A DNA stretch of 64,000 bases, taken from assembly GCA_905147135.1 (NCBI GenBank), contig LR990044.1, forward strand, positions 5,460,122 through 5,524,121, given 5' to 3'. Below the pieces are notes generated by a model. The model had not been told where the DNA came from and made no database searches. It saw only the letters and a program-made list of their open reading frames with translations. This DNA is from Blastobasis lacticolella (Eukaryota; Arthropoda; Insecta; Lepidoptera; Blastobasidae). Made by a program: the position numbers and the translations under genes. This document shows, piece after piece, positions 32,501 through 44,093 of the stretch; positions within the stretch are counted from its first letter, which is position 1; the number at the start of each line of letters is the position of its first letter.

Positions 32501-34521
32501 CAGACTATTACAAGTAGGTACTAACTTATTAAAGTTACATATTCGTCTAAAATCATTTCTTACGGAATTAATAGAATTTATAGAGAACATGACTTGGGTT
32601 AACTTTAACCCCTAATGTAAGGGGGTAAAAACGTACTACGAAATTTGTATGGAAAAAACACTTTTTAAGATCGAGATAGGTAGTTACTGCCGGTTTCGTG
32701 TAGTATGAACATATAACTTAATGAAGTGTAACTGCTGTGAAGTTGTATAATAAAATGTGTGTATAATATTCGCACAAATAAATCACATATGCAGTTCATA
32801 AAAGTGGCCATTCTCACATCACAGTATCATATTACTGAATCATATTATTATTGGCGTTAAATCATTTTATGCAATGAATAACAAGAAATCCATTTTGAAA
32901 ATACAACAAAAGTATTTTAACGGTTTCAGTTGGCATTCACATACTTTTGTTTTTAAAATTTAACTTTAATATGGGGAAAATATAGCGTCTATTTGGAAAA
33001 TTAATTAAAATAAAATAAATTTAAAATTATTCTTTCAAACTAGTCAGTATAGTTTGAAGCACGAGTTTCAGGGATTAAGTCGTCCGCGTCTTATGCAGTA
33101 TTAATGCAGAACCCTTCAGGGTGTTACCTGCTACCGTTTTAGCGATGTCGCTCCCATCGTCGATTTAAACAAGGTGTTCCAGTCTCGCGACGTGATGAAA
33201 ACAGCACGGCGCAAGTCCACGTTTAGGTCTCGTTCCGTTCTTCAGAGGGGAAGTCCGTAAGTCGTGCAAGACATCGTAGATGGTAGTGACGATGCCCATT
33301 TACTTGTAGAAGGGCCTCGTGTGTTATCTGAAAAATGGAAACAGCACAGTACCATGTTCGCTCGATCATTCCTGACCCTATGGTTGTAAAACACCCGCTA
33401 CTACTATCTGTCTTGTAGTATGTAACTCAAAGCAATACTCCTTTTTTTTTCAAGGAAAAACAAATCGAAATTAATAGACATCACTAACATTTTTACTCAT
33501 TGACGTTCATTCGTCACACTTTTGTAATAGGTAGGTACTTGTAGGTAGATTGCTCCATCGGCAGGAGTCCAACTCTTCAATTTATGATGCTGATGAAAAG
33601 GTACTGCTGGACTAGTCATACTTATATAACGTGCACGTATACCTGTTAGGTGTAGGCTTAGAATAGCAATTTCTCAATAGTTAAAATCATAAAGTAGTAT
33701 ATATTAATAGCCTGTCAGCACATGGTTTATTCTTTAACCAAACCTTTACTAGGTCCATCGGATATACTTGTCATAGGTAACACAGTCCATCAGCTACTAA
33801 ACCAAAAAAAGCTAAACAATAAAATTAATTCACATTAACGTTACATAGTGCAAATAACCTAACACAAACCAATTTAGTATTTAACTACTCGTATTTACAT
33901 TCATTTGGTAAATTATTTCTTACCATCAAAAAATTACGAAGACTTTTTTTTCAATGTTGTAGGCAGCTTTTCAAAATAATTTAAAAAGTATCGGCGGTAA
34001 AGTGTTAAAATTATAATCAAACCATACCCTCATTAAACAAATAATTTTCAAATTTTACTGTTGTGTTCGTATTCGTTTCTGGATAGGAACTTTAGTTTTA
34101 AATCCATTGTAAAATTAATTAAATTGTAATTCTGCCACTAAGTTGGTGCATAGCAACTTAAGACTTTCTTGACTTTCTCAATCTGTTTTTTTTATTTTTT
34201 TTTTATTTAGACATAACAACAAATATGACAAATCAATTAGTTCAGGCACTTAAATCTACTAAAGATTTGTAATGTGCCAAGCCTGAAGTTCGTTACACAT
34301 TCGATGAGAGAAATGAATGAACGACTCACCGATTAAAAACTGTAAATAGCAGTTTCGTCGAGGACCAAACATCTTAGTCCCGCATCTGCATTCTGCAGGT
34401 ACTCGCCGTTCCGCGTCGTAAGAATAATCCAGCTTCCACAGGCTCGTGCGGGCGGAAAGATCACGATGTAACATAAAAAAATAAGAATGTTAGAAATATT
34501 GTAGGACGTTGCGAGTCCTTT
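29568..34521. other. Non-coding interior of LARD-like copy 2
   Basis: Very AT-rich with a GC-richer stretch at about 33060-33400. No gene. Two regions near 30000 and 30065 are a short local duplication (ATAAATAACCAT...ATTTCCGCTTTTTT). An imperfect inverted repeat at about 31398-31462 centres on CAACACGTGTTG. The 66-74 codon frames lack domains. Confidence 0.6.
31985..32095 (+). repeat. Retroposon 3' end (AAGCGTGGAGATTATGGC family)
   Basis: Shares AAGCGTGGAGATTATGGCAA and a terminal 'gcagtggactgtta...tgatgatgat' tail with the full insertion at 43541-43801. Tail fragment inside the LARD-like interior. Confidence 0.6.
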
Positions 34522-34534
34522 ATCCCACTTCTGA
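34522..34534 (-). promoter_or_regulatory. Putative primer binding site of LARD-like copy 2
   Basis: Minus strand TCAGAAGTGGGAT directly after the 5' LTR; the same 13 bases follow the 5' LTR of copy 1. Confidence 0.6.
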
Positions 34535-35358
34535 TGTTAGATAGGGTGTATAGAGTGTACAGATCTCGCGTGTGAATTTAAGTATTTAGAAGATATTAAT
34601 GATGGTGGTATAGTATTTTATCGAAAACTAAGGGTAGAAAGCTTAATGAAATAAAAATAGGGCACATTAGTTAAATATAAATAGCTATTTATTACAGAAA
34701 GGAAAAGCATATTTAAACACACATATTGGATCAAATTAGATAAGTTATTATATTATAGGATAGGCAATCATAGCAAACAAAGGTACATGGGAAATAAAAC
34801 AATATATTCTGAACATAATAAAACATGGCAAAATACAAAATCCCTAAAAATGGGACAATAGTATTACGTATGATTCAATCAATAACCGATTATATAGATG
34901 AATAAAACTAATACAAAATATAAAGCAACAATAAAACAATGCAAGTTTGTACTTAACTCTGTGCCGGGTCTGGAGCAACAAGGCCCTCCCAGTCTCTCGA
35001 CTGGGTTAATATAACCAACATTCAAACGGAAGTTAGAAGCCGTTTCATTTCAACCAATGACAGCACGTTATAATAATTCTAAAAAACTATGAAATATTGT
35101 GCAAAGATAATAACCAAATTCATCGAAATAGTTCTTAAAACTATTTTAAATAATTATAAGATACATTAGATATTTAGAAACCAAACTTTTAGTTAATTAG
35201 TACTGAATGTACTCAAAGATTAAACATCGTTCAGGAATTTCGTACATTTGTTCTGAAATGACCATAATTTTATTTGGCAATATTATTTATTATTAATTAC
35301 CATAGTTTTACTTTTAAATAACAATTAAAAATAGACTACAATACCATATAATATAACA
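34535..35358 (-). repeat. 5' LTR of LARD-like copy 2
   Basis: About 99% identical to 28744-29567; outer end followed by the CAGG target duplication. Confidence 0.9.
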
Positions 35359-36100
35359 CAGGCGTACTCAATTATTTGAGATTCAATTCGAGTATATTAA
35401 AATAAAGAAATCATGTCAGCCAGAAGACGCCCACTGCTGGGCATAAGCCTCCCGCAGAGATGTAAAAAAACCAAATATGCTTGAACAATTCACACAGCGC
35501 CATGAAAACCCCAAAGTAAGCTACGCTTGTGCCAGAAAACTTATAAACTACTTCTAAATTTTAGTAATTCATACGTACTTGTGATACGTACAGCGCCCAG
35601 ACCAGTAATAAAAATTAAAACCAGTGTCGTAGGTGCACAAGCGTCTATTTTTATTATATATTTTTCAAAAAATATACATAATCGTTTTCATGCAAGGTGT
35701 CTATTGCTGTCTTTCTCTTTTATTGGCAATGTCTCAAAGCGCCAAAAAACCTTATTGTCTCGCCATTCAACAATGCATCGTAAATACTTCGTACCCTTTT
35801 GCGCCTGCTAAAGAAATCCCAATATTCACGATTTCACGCTTTGTAATCTAAAGTGCAAATTGCATAAGTGACTTTTACAAAATTAAAGTGAAACGGTTAT
35901 AAAAACGACCCCTGGCGTCACATGTCATTGTCACACGTGCCTATGCTCTATATAACAATAAACTTTAGGAATTCAGTAAGGACAAGAGTTGAACAACGAG
36001 ATTGTGATTTTATTTCTTCAGTGTCAATATGAAAATTTGTACAAAGGAGATCATTCAAATTCGGGTTAGTGATAGACAAATTGACAGCAGTATGAATGTA
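35359..36100. repeat. bZIP-unit spacer, right of the second LARD-like element
   Basis: Continues the unit from 28743: TTCACACAGCGCCAT (35490), the GTGCCAGAAAACTTATAAA stretch, and the 'aatattcacgat' segment near 35820, all matching 38030-38560. At 35424-35465 a minus-strand LREAYAQQWA-type RTE LINE end is embedded. The two overlapping plus-strand frames (94 and 72 codons) are not conserved in the other copies. Confidence 0.7.
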
Positions 36101-36500
36101 ATATCCTCAAATAATTAAACTAAAATACACAAGTAACAGACATAAATGAAATCTAAATTCTGAACCTATCCAAATTAAACAATACAAACTAAATCTTATT
36201 CTCAAATAATTTAACTAGAATATATAGGTAAGAAACATAAATGAAATCAAAAGTCTACACCTACTCAAATTTAAATTACACACTAACAAGTAATTAAAAA
36301 TTTAATGTTATCCTGCATCGGCACTTACATCAGGTGAGATGGCAGTCAAATACCTGTCTAATTCATATTAAAAAATATATAACTAAAATAAACAGGTAAC
36401 AAACATAAGTAACATCTAAAGTCTGAACCTATTCAAATTTAAATAATACTAGAATTAGTAGATACAATCCTTTACTTATCCTCAATTAATTTAACTAAGA
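36101..36500. repeat. ~105-bp tandem repeats 3' of bZIP A2
   Basis: Units contain TCCTCAAATAATTTAACTAA...ACAGGTAAC..ACATAAATGAAATC. Equivalent arrays lie 3' of the other A genes at 40850-41110 and 50560-50815, and at 57420-57800. Non-coding. Confidence 0.75.
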
Positions 36501-36930
36501 TAAACACAGGTAAAAATCTGTCGAGGAAATGTCATACGATAGGTAGGTAGGTACCTATAGGTAGGTAGGCAAACGCCACCTGGTGGAAAGAAGACACCGA
36601 TGCTTACGACATTAGCAATAACCAAGGCGTCACCAATGCGTTGCCCATCTCTATAACAATAATAGAAATAACTTACAATAGCAAGTAAAGAAAATAAAAT
36701 ACATGAACAAAGATAATGATAATAATTTGAATTCTTGGTTCTTGGTTAATACAATCACCACAAACGAAATGGATAGCTACTAAATTAGAAGAAATGGAAA
36801 TGGGGAGCGTCAGTTTATGTCACTTGAAAGTTTGAAATGCAGTCTTAAATTCCGAAAACTACCCTAAAATCTATAGAAAAAAAAAACTTAGTGTCCTTAA
36901 GCACTTCTATTATGTTAACTGCACATGTAG
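36501..36930 (-). repeat. 3' flank of bZIP A2
   Basis: Contains the reversed 'gcccatctcta...cgccacctggtgg' retroposon tail at 36545-36650 and the conserved flank TTCTTGGTTCTTGG and GGAGCGTCAG shared with the other A copies. No gene. Confidence 0.65.
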
Positions 36931-37290
36931 TCATTGATCCCGCTGACACCTATCGCAGTAGCGCCTTTGCTTCAATGCAATTAACTGGGCGTACTGCTGC
37001 TCCAGGAGAGCCACATCAATCGCGACGAGCTTTGCTCGCAGTTTTCTCTTGCTGCGGCTCTTTCTCGCGGCCAGAGTGTTTTTTGCCCGCTGTGCGACGT
37101 ACGTGGTGTTGCCAGCGGAGTTAGATGCCACTGAGCGCCGCATCTGTGGCTGGTCGGGTGATGGTCCCGCGGCCAGCACGCAGTCCCTTTGCACCTCATG
37201 CAGTTCTTGGGCGAGCTGATGGGGTCTCTGCAGCGGCTGTGACACCTCTTCGTCTTCCAATACATCGAACGGTCTCCAAATTGTGGCCAT
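36931..37290 (-). CDS. Small bZIP protein with N-terminal WRPF, copy A2
   Basis: 119 residues, single exon, start at 37290 with purine context (AAACATGG). Residues 1-8 are MATIWRPF. A variable linker and the family motif AGPSPDQPQMRRSVAS (~40-55) follow. The basic region is KNTLAARKSRSKRKLRAK with the invariant N and R of bZIPs, and the zipper has V, L and L in three successive heptad d positions through LLEQQYAQL. The arrangement resembles PAR/Giant-type bZIPs, without a PAR domain. The tail is YCDRCQRDQ, a C-x-x-C. Expected role: sequence-specific DNA binding as a dimer, in the nucleus; whether it activates or represses is not shown. It is the most diverged intact A copy. The GC-rich 5' block lies at 37345-37500. 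Confidence 0.8.
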   Translation of the reverse strand: MATIWRPFDVLEDEEVSQPLQRPHQLAQELHEVQRDCVLAAGPSPDQPQMRRSVASNSAGNTTYVAQRAKNTLAARKSRSKRKLRAKLVAIDVALLEQQYAQLIALKQRRYCDRCQRDQ

Positions 37291-37344
37291 GTTTGTTTAT
37301 GGACACGTAGCACTAAACTTAAGGGACACTAGTTATCGCCGCTA

Positions 37345-37500
37345 AGTCCGAGACACGAATGCTCGCTCCAACATTCGGCGGCAACGGACATTGCAGGCCG
37401 CGGGTCTAAGGGGTGTGGCTTGCAGCCCTCGCGGTTACCGGCTACCTGCCCCTTCCCATTGTCCTGCGCACGCAACTGCAAGAGACATCATTTTGTAACG
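37345..37500 (-). promoter_or_regulatory. GC-rich 5' block of bZIP A2
   Basis: Ends upstream with ACAAAATGATGTC and holds TGCGCAGGACAATGGGAAGG, conserved in A1, A3, A4 and, more loosely, B1 and B2. It stands out as a CpG-rich island in AT-rich DNA. Probably promoter plus 5' UTR. Confidence 0.6.
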
Positions 37501-37652
37501 AGAATGTTGAGGGACAGTTGACGTTTTTGATAGATTCATTGAATGAAGTTAATCATAACTATTTATCAAAGAAATTGGACTATTATTTACTAATTAATAT
37601 AAGTTCTGACGAACTTTCAATATTCATACAAGTACCCAAATAGGTAAAATAT

Positions 37653-37725
37653 GTAATACAAAACTTCTGGAACGAGTTCCAGAAGTTTTGTATTACCTAC
37701 GTCCACTGTTCGAGAACAGTGGACG
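37653..37725. repeat. Two adjacent perfect palindromes with GA loops
   Basis: A 21-bp arm at 37653-37673 (GTAATACAAAACTTCTGGAAC) pairs with 37676-37696 across a 2-nt loop GA. After three bases a 12-bp arm at 37700-37711 (CGTCCACTGTTC) pairs with 37714-37725, again across GA. Other units have only the unpaired half (CTTTTGGAACTAGAACAGTG at 42257). Confidence 0.9.
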
Positions 37726-37739
37726 TCCTGCAACTGATA

Positions 37740-39214
37740 TAGTGATAATACAAAGGTACGAAAAGCCAGCTATCTGTCATACTTATATATAGTACTTACA
37801 CGGTGGTTTTTTTAACAATTAAATCGATAATCGAGCCACAGCAACATGCCACTAGCGCATGGCAAGTGGCACGTGGCCATTTCCTTACACCCGATTCCTA
37901 AGCTCAATCGATGTGTTGACAATATTTTGCAGCGTGGGTCGAACTATAAATAGTTCTGTCGCCGTCGCAGGCGTACTTAGGCTATCGACAATTATTTTAG
38001 ATTTATTTCTAGTAAAGAATAAAAATAAGTATGCTTGGACAATTCACACAGCGCCATCTAAGCCCCAAAGTAAGCAACGCGTGTGTTATTGGTGCCAGAA
38101 AACTTATAAATTATTTTTATCTTTTTTAAATATACAGCACCTATTACAGTACCTATTATACATACAGCACCCAGACCAGTAACAGAAATTAAAATTAATC
38201 ATTTAAATTTCTGCTCGGCCGGGAATTAAACCCAGAACCTCTGCGTGGCGGATCGGCATGTTAACTAACTGTACTCAGGTCGTCGACGCACTTCTTGAAG
38301 AAAAAAAAACCAGTGTCTTAGGTGCACAAGCGTCTATTTTTATTATATCTACTCTATCTACTTCTAAAAATTTGTAATGTCTCAAGGCAACAAAAAAGCT
38401 TATGATTTCGCTATGCATCGTAAATATTTGGTACCCTTCTGCGCCTGCTAAGGAGGTCCAAATATTCACGATCTCACTCTTTGTAATATCAAGTAACGGC
38501 TAATGTGCAAATTTTGCAAAATGCATAAGAAATGACTTTTACAAAATTAGCGTCATATGTCATTGTCACGCGTGCCTATGTTCTGAATAACAATAAAACT
38601 ACTTGCGCATTAAAAACGCGACAGCGGTTCGGGAATAAAAAATTGTTTTCTTTCGATGGAAATCCAGGGCCGGGTGGATCTTATTTTCCTTAATTTGTTT
38701 GGGGAAAGATATTGCGTTGAGTTGAGAAGCCACTGTCACACCACCCCGCTGGCACGGTTTTTTGTATTTTTAGGATTTTTACCTCGATATTTAGTTTATA
38801 TGAAAGTGTAGTGAATAACCACTAAAGTCAAGACTAAAATTAAACCAAATGAGCCATTTACCTACGTTTTTTGCCAAGATGTTATTATTTACCACGTAAT
38901 AATTTGTACAACCGACAACGATAAAAACGCATTGAAAGTTTGAAACCCTAGCCGTACCTTGCCATAAAATTTATCAATATCGGTGTAAGCGTAAACATGT
39001 AATCCTGGTTCTATTATAACACCTTCAACCTAAAGGGTTCTAAGCACGAGTCTGCTGTAAACTATTAATGATTGACCGACGATAATAATGCTTACAAAAA
39101 AAACGTCCTGACCTGGGAGGCTAATAAACGAAACGATTTGCAATGAGTAAGCATGTATGAAAAAGATTTGGGTAATTCCTATGACATTAGGAAGTCCAAG
39201 TGTTGACAGAACTA
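37740..39214. repeat. bZIP-unit spacer between A2 and A3
   Basis: The most complete spacer. In order: the CATCTGTCATACTTATAT block, the AGTGGCACGTGGCC block, TTCACACAGCGCCAT, the AATATTCACGAT block, GACAGCGGTTCGGGAATAAA, and 38780-39010, which is found inverted at 60300-60500. No open frame is conserved between copies. Confidence 0.65.
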
Positions 39215-40173
39215 TAATAAGACCACGATAAGTCCGAATTGCTTTTAAAAAAAAAGAAAATTAAAATCTCTGTATGGCAACTTATGCTCTGTCATTTTTC
39301 CGTCATTCATAAAAGTCATAACAAAGAATTTGACTGACTTGAAAAATATTATTAAGGCGATTGGCACATTGGAACGCAGCAGCAGGGTAGAGGGGCAAAT
39401 AATTTGAAATGGTTAAAACAAACATCTTGCTATAGAAATATATACATTAAGTTGATTAATTGAATAGCCTGTGTTAATGTTATTTTGTGACGAAACTAAA
39501 TATTTTGAAATAACTTGAAAACTGAGTAACGGAACACCTATCTGACAATCCTGGAGACCTCACTTCACAGCAGCAACCTATTTGACGCCTTTTTATGTAG
39601 AGAAGTACAGCGCCAAAAACTTGTCTGACCCGCAGCCGGCCCGCCTAATATTCGAATTGAACGTCGCCCTCTTCTAGCAATAGGATATATTTACAACATT
39701 ATTATCAGTTTAGAGTAAGTATATATGATGGGCAAGTATTCAGATATACTACTAAATACTTTAGATTATAGTTAGAAGGCGATGCATTTCGATAATAATT
39801 CTGAACGACTTCAATTTATTTGTCAGTTTGACGAATTAGTATTAGTAAAATACCACGGGTGTTGTTGATGGCTTCCATACGAAAAATACGCGGCTATACG
39901 AAATGTTATCAAGGAACGAAAAATCGTGATAAACAAATCACTGGTAGTCGTGGGACTACTGGTAAACATAGACTCATGGGGAAAAGACTACCATTTCTCT
40001 TTAGGGACTATAGCACGTCACGTTCAACCGTAGGTACTGCGTTCCAGTATGCGAATCACATAAATAATAATGGGCAAGACTGACAAGGACAGATTATCCA
40101 ATCGATATTGCCATATCCACAATTTATAATTTCTACCACTGTCAGTCGATTCGCACTTGGCGTGGTCCGACTA
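39215..40173 (+). mobile_element. Intact TIR element, 959 bp, TA target
   Basis: Ends TAATAAGACCACG and CGTGGTCCGACTA, TA on both sides. Without it the spacer reads as at 49900 (GACAGAACTAATAATAACGT), so the empty site is known. No transposase. Shorter relatives: 59738-60070 (333 bp) and a fragment at 49450-49713. Confidence 0.8.
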
Positions 40174-40729
40174 TAATAGTAACGTCGGTTTCAATTTAAA
40201 AGTAAATATCACACAAACTAGTTTTTGCCCGAATTCGTTAAAGGGTCTTCAATGGGAAGGAGTTCCATTGTTACGAACTACTGGCACGTGCAATATTTTG
40301 ACAAGGTTCCCATTTTTCTATTATTTTTTGCAGACTTTGCACAGTTACAACCTTTAGGAATTTACGAAGGCGTAAGCTACTTTCTAAAGAGGTTAAGTAT
40401 TCAAAGTCCTTGTTAAACGATAAAATTGTGATTTTTTTCTTTAGATAACTTTTTCAAAAAAATTTTAATCATCTTGGCGTTAAGGTCCCGGTTGTGCTCT
40501 TGAGAACGAGGGCTGGGGTCCGCCTTGACCATGATCCAGGATTTGGTGACCAGGTAATTACAGTGGAGCGACTACTACTTAGTTCAGTAACAATGTCCGA
40601 GGGAGGTCCGTGTCTTCGCAGTAAGACAGTATTGGGGATGCTGTGATAAATTTACCTTACATTGAGATGTGACGACCCATTACAGATGGGATAAATACAT
40701 GTATGTCTTTATACATAGTCAATATGTAA

Positions 40730-40770
<41 letters not shown>

Positions 40771-41542
40771 GCTATAAGGGATCATTCCAATTTCGGTTCA
40801 TGATAAGCAAGTTGAATGCAGTAAGTAAAAAGACAGCAGTATGAATGTAATATCCTCAAATGACTTAAATAAACAGGTAATAGACATAAATGAAATCTAA
40901 AGTCTCAACCTATCCAAAATAAAATAACACATGAATGAGTAGATACAAACTAAATCTTATTCTTAAATAATTTATCTAAAATAGACAGGTAACAAACATA
41001 AATGAAATCGAAATTCTTTACCTATTCTAATTTATATAACATATGAATGAGTAGACACAAACTAAAACTCGTCCTTGAATAATTTAACTAAGATAAACAC
41101 AGGTAAAAATCGGTTTTGGAAATGTCATACGATAGGTACCAATAGGTAAATAGGCAAGCGGGCTACTTGGTGGATAGTGGACACCGATGCTTATGACATA
41201 AGCAACAACAAAGGCGTCAACCAATGCGTTGCCCACCTCTATAACAGTAACTGAAATAACTCACGCAAGCAAGTAAACAATAATTTCAATTCTTGGTTCT
41301 TGACTGGCAAAATCATCACGAATGCCACGTATAGCTACTAAATTAGAAGAAGTAGAAATGGAGAGCGTCAGTTTGTGGCACTTAGAAATTTGAAATGCAG
41401 TTTGAAATTCCGAACCATAAACGAAAATTACAGAAAAGAACTAAATAACTAAGTATACCTAACCTATTGTAAAATCACTAAAAGTATTGGTGTCCCTTGC
41501 GCACTCCTATTATAATGCCTTCACATGTGGTCTTTAATCCCG
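40174..41542 (-). repeat. 3' flank of bZIP A3
   Basis: Matches 49910-51245 throughout. Contains the SINE 3' part (about 40480-40700), a (TA)n microsatellite (40730-40763) absent from the other copy, ~105-bp tandem repeats (40850-41110), the reversed retroposon tail (41140-41250) and the gene-proximal flank. No gene. Confidence 0.75.
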
Positions 41543-41890
41543 CTAACACCTCTCGCAGCAGCGCCTTCGCTTCAATGCTCTCAACTGGGCGTACTGCTGC
41601 TCCAGGAAAGCCACGTCGATGGCGAGGAGCTTTGCACGCTTCGTTCTCTGGCCGCGGCTCCTCTTCGCGGCCAGATTGTTTTTCGCCCGGAGTGCGGCGT
41701 ACGCCTCGCCGCCAGCGGCGCTGAATGCCACTGGGCGCCGCATCTGTGGCTGGTCGGGCGACGGTCCCTCCGCCAGCACTCGCTGCCTCAACACCTCATG
41801 CAGATTTTGTTCTGCAAGCTGGGGTGCAAGAGCTTTCTGCAGCGGCACCTCTTCCGAGAACTCCTTCCACGGTCGCCAAATTCCATCCAT
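41543..41890 (-). CDS. Small bZIP protein with N-terminal WRPW, copy A3
   Basis: 115 residues from the ATG at 41890, chosen because it matches the start of A4 and A1. An in-frame upstream ATG at 41968 would add 26 residues not conserved in frame elsewhere. MDGIWRPW, then a linker with LAEQNLHEVLRQRVLAEGPS, then the basic region KNNLAAKRSRGQRTKRAK and the zipper LAIDVAFLEQQYAQLRAL with L at three heptad positions. It ends CCERC at a stop; A4 reads on for QRD, a one-base difference. 12 differences from A4 over 115 residues. Compared with A4, the basic region has G for D after KRSR and K for N before NNLAA; the invariant N and R are intact. Likely a nuclear DNA-binding dimer. Confidence 0.82.
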   Translation of the reverse strand: MDGIWRPWKEFSEEVPLQKALAPQLAEQNLHEVLRQRVLAEGPSPDQPQMRRPVAFSAAGGEAYAALRAKNNLAAKRSRGQRTKRAKLLAIDVAFLEQQYAQLRALKRRRCCERC

Positions 41891-41932
41891 GACTTTATTT
41901 CTGGATTTAATTAAAAAAGACACAAGTTTTCG

Positions 41933-42097
41933 CCGGGAAGTCCGAGACACGAATGGTCGCTCCAACATTCGGCGGCAATAGAAATCGCACGCCGCAGGTA
42001 CGAGGGGTGTGGCTTGCAGCCCTCGCGGCTGTTGGCTACCTCCCCCTTTTCATTGTCCTGCGCACGCAACTGCGACGGAAAGACGCTATTTTGTAAC
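41933..42097 (-). promoter_or_regulatory. GC-rich 5' block of bZIP A3
   Basis: Conserved block between the start codon and TTACAAAAT. Contains GTGCGCAGGACAATG and CACACCCCTCG. Homologous to 51631-51790. Confidence 0.6.
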
Positions 42098-43540
42098 GGG
42101 AATTTTAAAAGGCAAATGATATTTTTGACACTCATTGAAAAAAGTTAATCTAATCTAATTATCAAAGAAACTGGTCATTATTTATTTATTAATATAATGG
42201 CGATTTAGCAAATGTCATTCAAGCTAATATGTAACGAGCACATAACCCATGGGAAACTTTTGGAACTAGAACAGTGGACGTCCTGATATGGTAATAATAC
42301 ATACTAAGGTACGCGAAAAGCTAGCCATCTGTCATACTTATATATTGTACTTACACCGTGGTTTGCTCAACAAATGAATTGAGCGATATGATAATCGAGC
42401 CACAGCACCGTTATCTAGGTAATAAAAACGAACCTTAAAAAGCATAACTCATGCAACAATTCTCAATATTGGCAACAAAAAACGCTCTTAGTCTGGCTAT
42501 TCAACAATGGACCCTGAGTAGTTAAACCCCTTCAACAGGTAGTAACTTAAAGCCTTTGTAAGATTACAATCAAGGCTGAATGTGACTGCAACAAAAAAAG
42601 TTAAATCTCAAAGACATCGCATTTTCCCACGCGCCACTGGCGCATGGCTAGTGGCACGTGGCCATTTATTTATACCTGATTCCTAAGCTCAGTCGATCTG
42701 TTGACAATATTTTGCAGCGTGACTCGAACTTTATATGGTTCTGTCGCCGTCGTAGGTGTACTCAGTCTATCGTCAATGTTTTAAATTCAATTCGAGTAAT
42801 GACTATAAATGAATAAATAAATATGCTTGAACAATTCACACAGCGCTATCTAAGCCCCAAAGTAAGCAACGCGTGTGTTATTGGTGCCAGAAAACTAATA
42901 TACCATTTCTATATTTTTTTAAATACCTACGGACTTATTATACTTACAGCACCCAGACCAACACAGAGAGAAATTAAAATTAATCGTTTCAATTACTGCG
43001 CGGCCGGAAATCGAACCCAGTGTGTGGCACATCGGTATGTCAACCAACTGTACTCATGTCGTCGACGCACTTCTTGAAGGAAAGCTTTACAAAAATTGTC
43101 ATAGGTGCACAAGCATCTATGTTGACTGATATAGTCTTGCTATTCCACAATGCATCGTGAATATTTGCACCCTTCTGCGCCAGCTGAAGAGGTCCAAATA
43201 TTCACGATCTCACGCTTTGTAATCTCAAGTAACGGCGTATGTGCAAATTTTTCAAAATGCATAAGAAGTGACTTTTACAAAACTAAAGTGAAACTGATTT
43301 TAAAAAATCACTACCGTTCTTGTCATAGTCATGCGTGTGTTAGATATAAGGTATTTTAGTATGTTTTAATTGGTATTAAATATCGTGATTAATAATAATT
43401 AATATTTCAAAATACTTTTGTAAACTTTATAACGAAGTGTGTTGATTTCTGAATGATGGTTTGACTTTGATCAGTTAAGTACTGTTAATCTTATGAGAAA
43501 CTTCTTTAAATAATTATGTAATAAATTTACAATAATGTTA
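42098..43540. repeat. bZIP-unit spacer between A3 and B1
   Basis: Near copy of 51790-53150. Same block order as 37740-38560 at first (CATCTGTCATACTTATAT, GTGGCACGTGGCC, TTCACACAGCGC, AATATTCACGATCTCACGC), then sequence specific to the A-B units. Frames of 84 and 69 codons here are not preserved in the other copy. Confidence 0.7.
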
Positions 43541-43801
43541 GCCGTGTGGTGACCGGTAGAGTAGAAAAGCACCAACCCCTTACACTCGTGGGTGTCGTAC
43601 AAGGCGACTAACGTTTTGAGGCAAAATATCTAGTCTCCATAAACTGGAAAATGGGCAGCAGCGTTTTTCATTGTTATGTTTGCAACACTGCGATCTCCAA
43701 CCCGCCTGCCAAGCGTGGAGATTATGGCAATAACCTCCCCTTTTGCGGGAGAGGCCCAAAGTCCTGTAGTGGACTGTTATGGGCTGTGATGATGAATGTT
43801 A
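43541..43801 (+). mobile_element. Retroposon insertion with 10-bp target duplication
   Basis: Flanked by AATAATGTTA at 43531-43540 and 43802-43811. The duplicate unit at about 53145 has a single AATAATGTTA, the empty site. Includes CTCGTGGGTGTCGTACAAGG and a 3' end with AAGCGTGGAGATTATGGC and a GATGATGA tail, a common lepidopteran non-LTR or SINE end. It entered after the segmental duplication. Confidence 0.8.
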
Positions 43802-44093
43802 AATAATGTTAAAAGTATTGTAATACATTAAAATTAACATCTAATCAATCTATTAGTAAATTTAGGAGACCGGAAATGAGAATAGAAATGACATTTCCGG
43901 CTAGAAGGTAGTATAAAGGTCCAAAAGACTGGGAGGGACTTTTGGTTCAGAGCCGGCACATAGTTAAGTACAAACTCGCATTGTATTATTGTTGCTTTAT
44001 ATTTTGTATTGGTTTTTTTATTTATTGAATCGTACGTAATACCACGATTTAAGGATAAATATTTAATTATGTGATTAATAATTGTGTCATAAC

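Larger units (their letters stand above)
28744..35358 (-). mobile_element. Large non-coding LTR retrotransposon (LARD-like), copy 2
   Basis: Two 824-bp direct repeats (28744-29567 and 34535-35358), TG...CA, differing at only about eight or nine positions, so a young insertion. A 4-bp target duplication CAGG lies at 28740-28743 and 35359-35362. Related spacers at 37970 and 42750 show the uninterrupted site. The primer-site-like TCAGAAGTGGGAT next to the right LTR on the minus strand sets the orientation. The ~5-kb interior has no gag or pol and no frame above 75 codons. Absent coding sequence together with near-identical LTRs indicates mobilisation in trans. Confidence 0.9.

Noticed and set aside
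41619..41981. Plus-strand frames of 120-129 codons over the bZIP A3 gene (and 51209-51789 over A4)
   Set aside because: Antisense shadows caused by the GC-rich bZIP coding sequence; they share no frame-specific conservation between copies.
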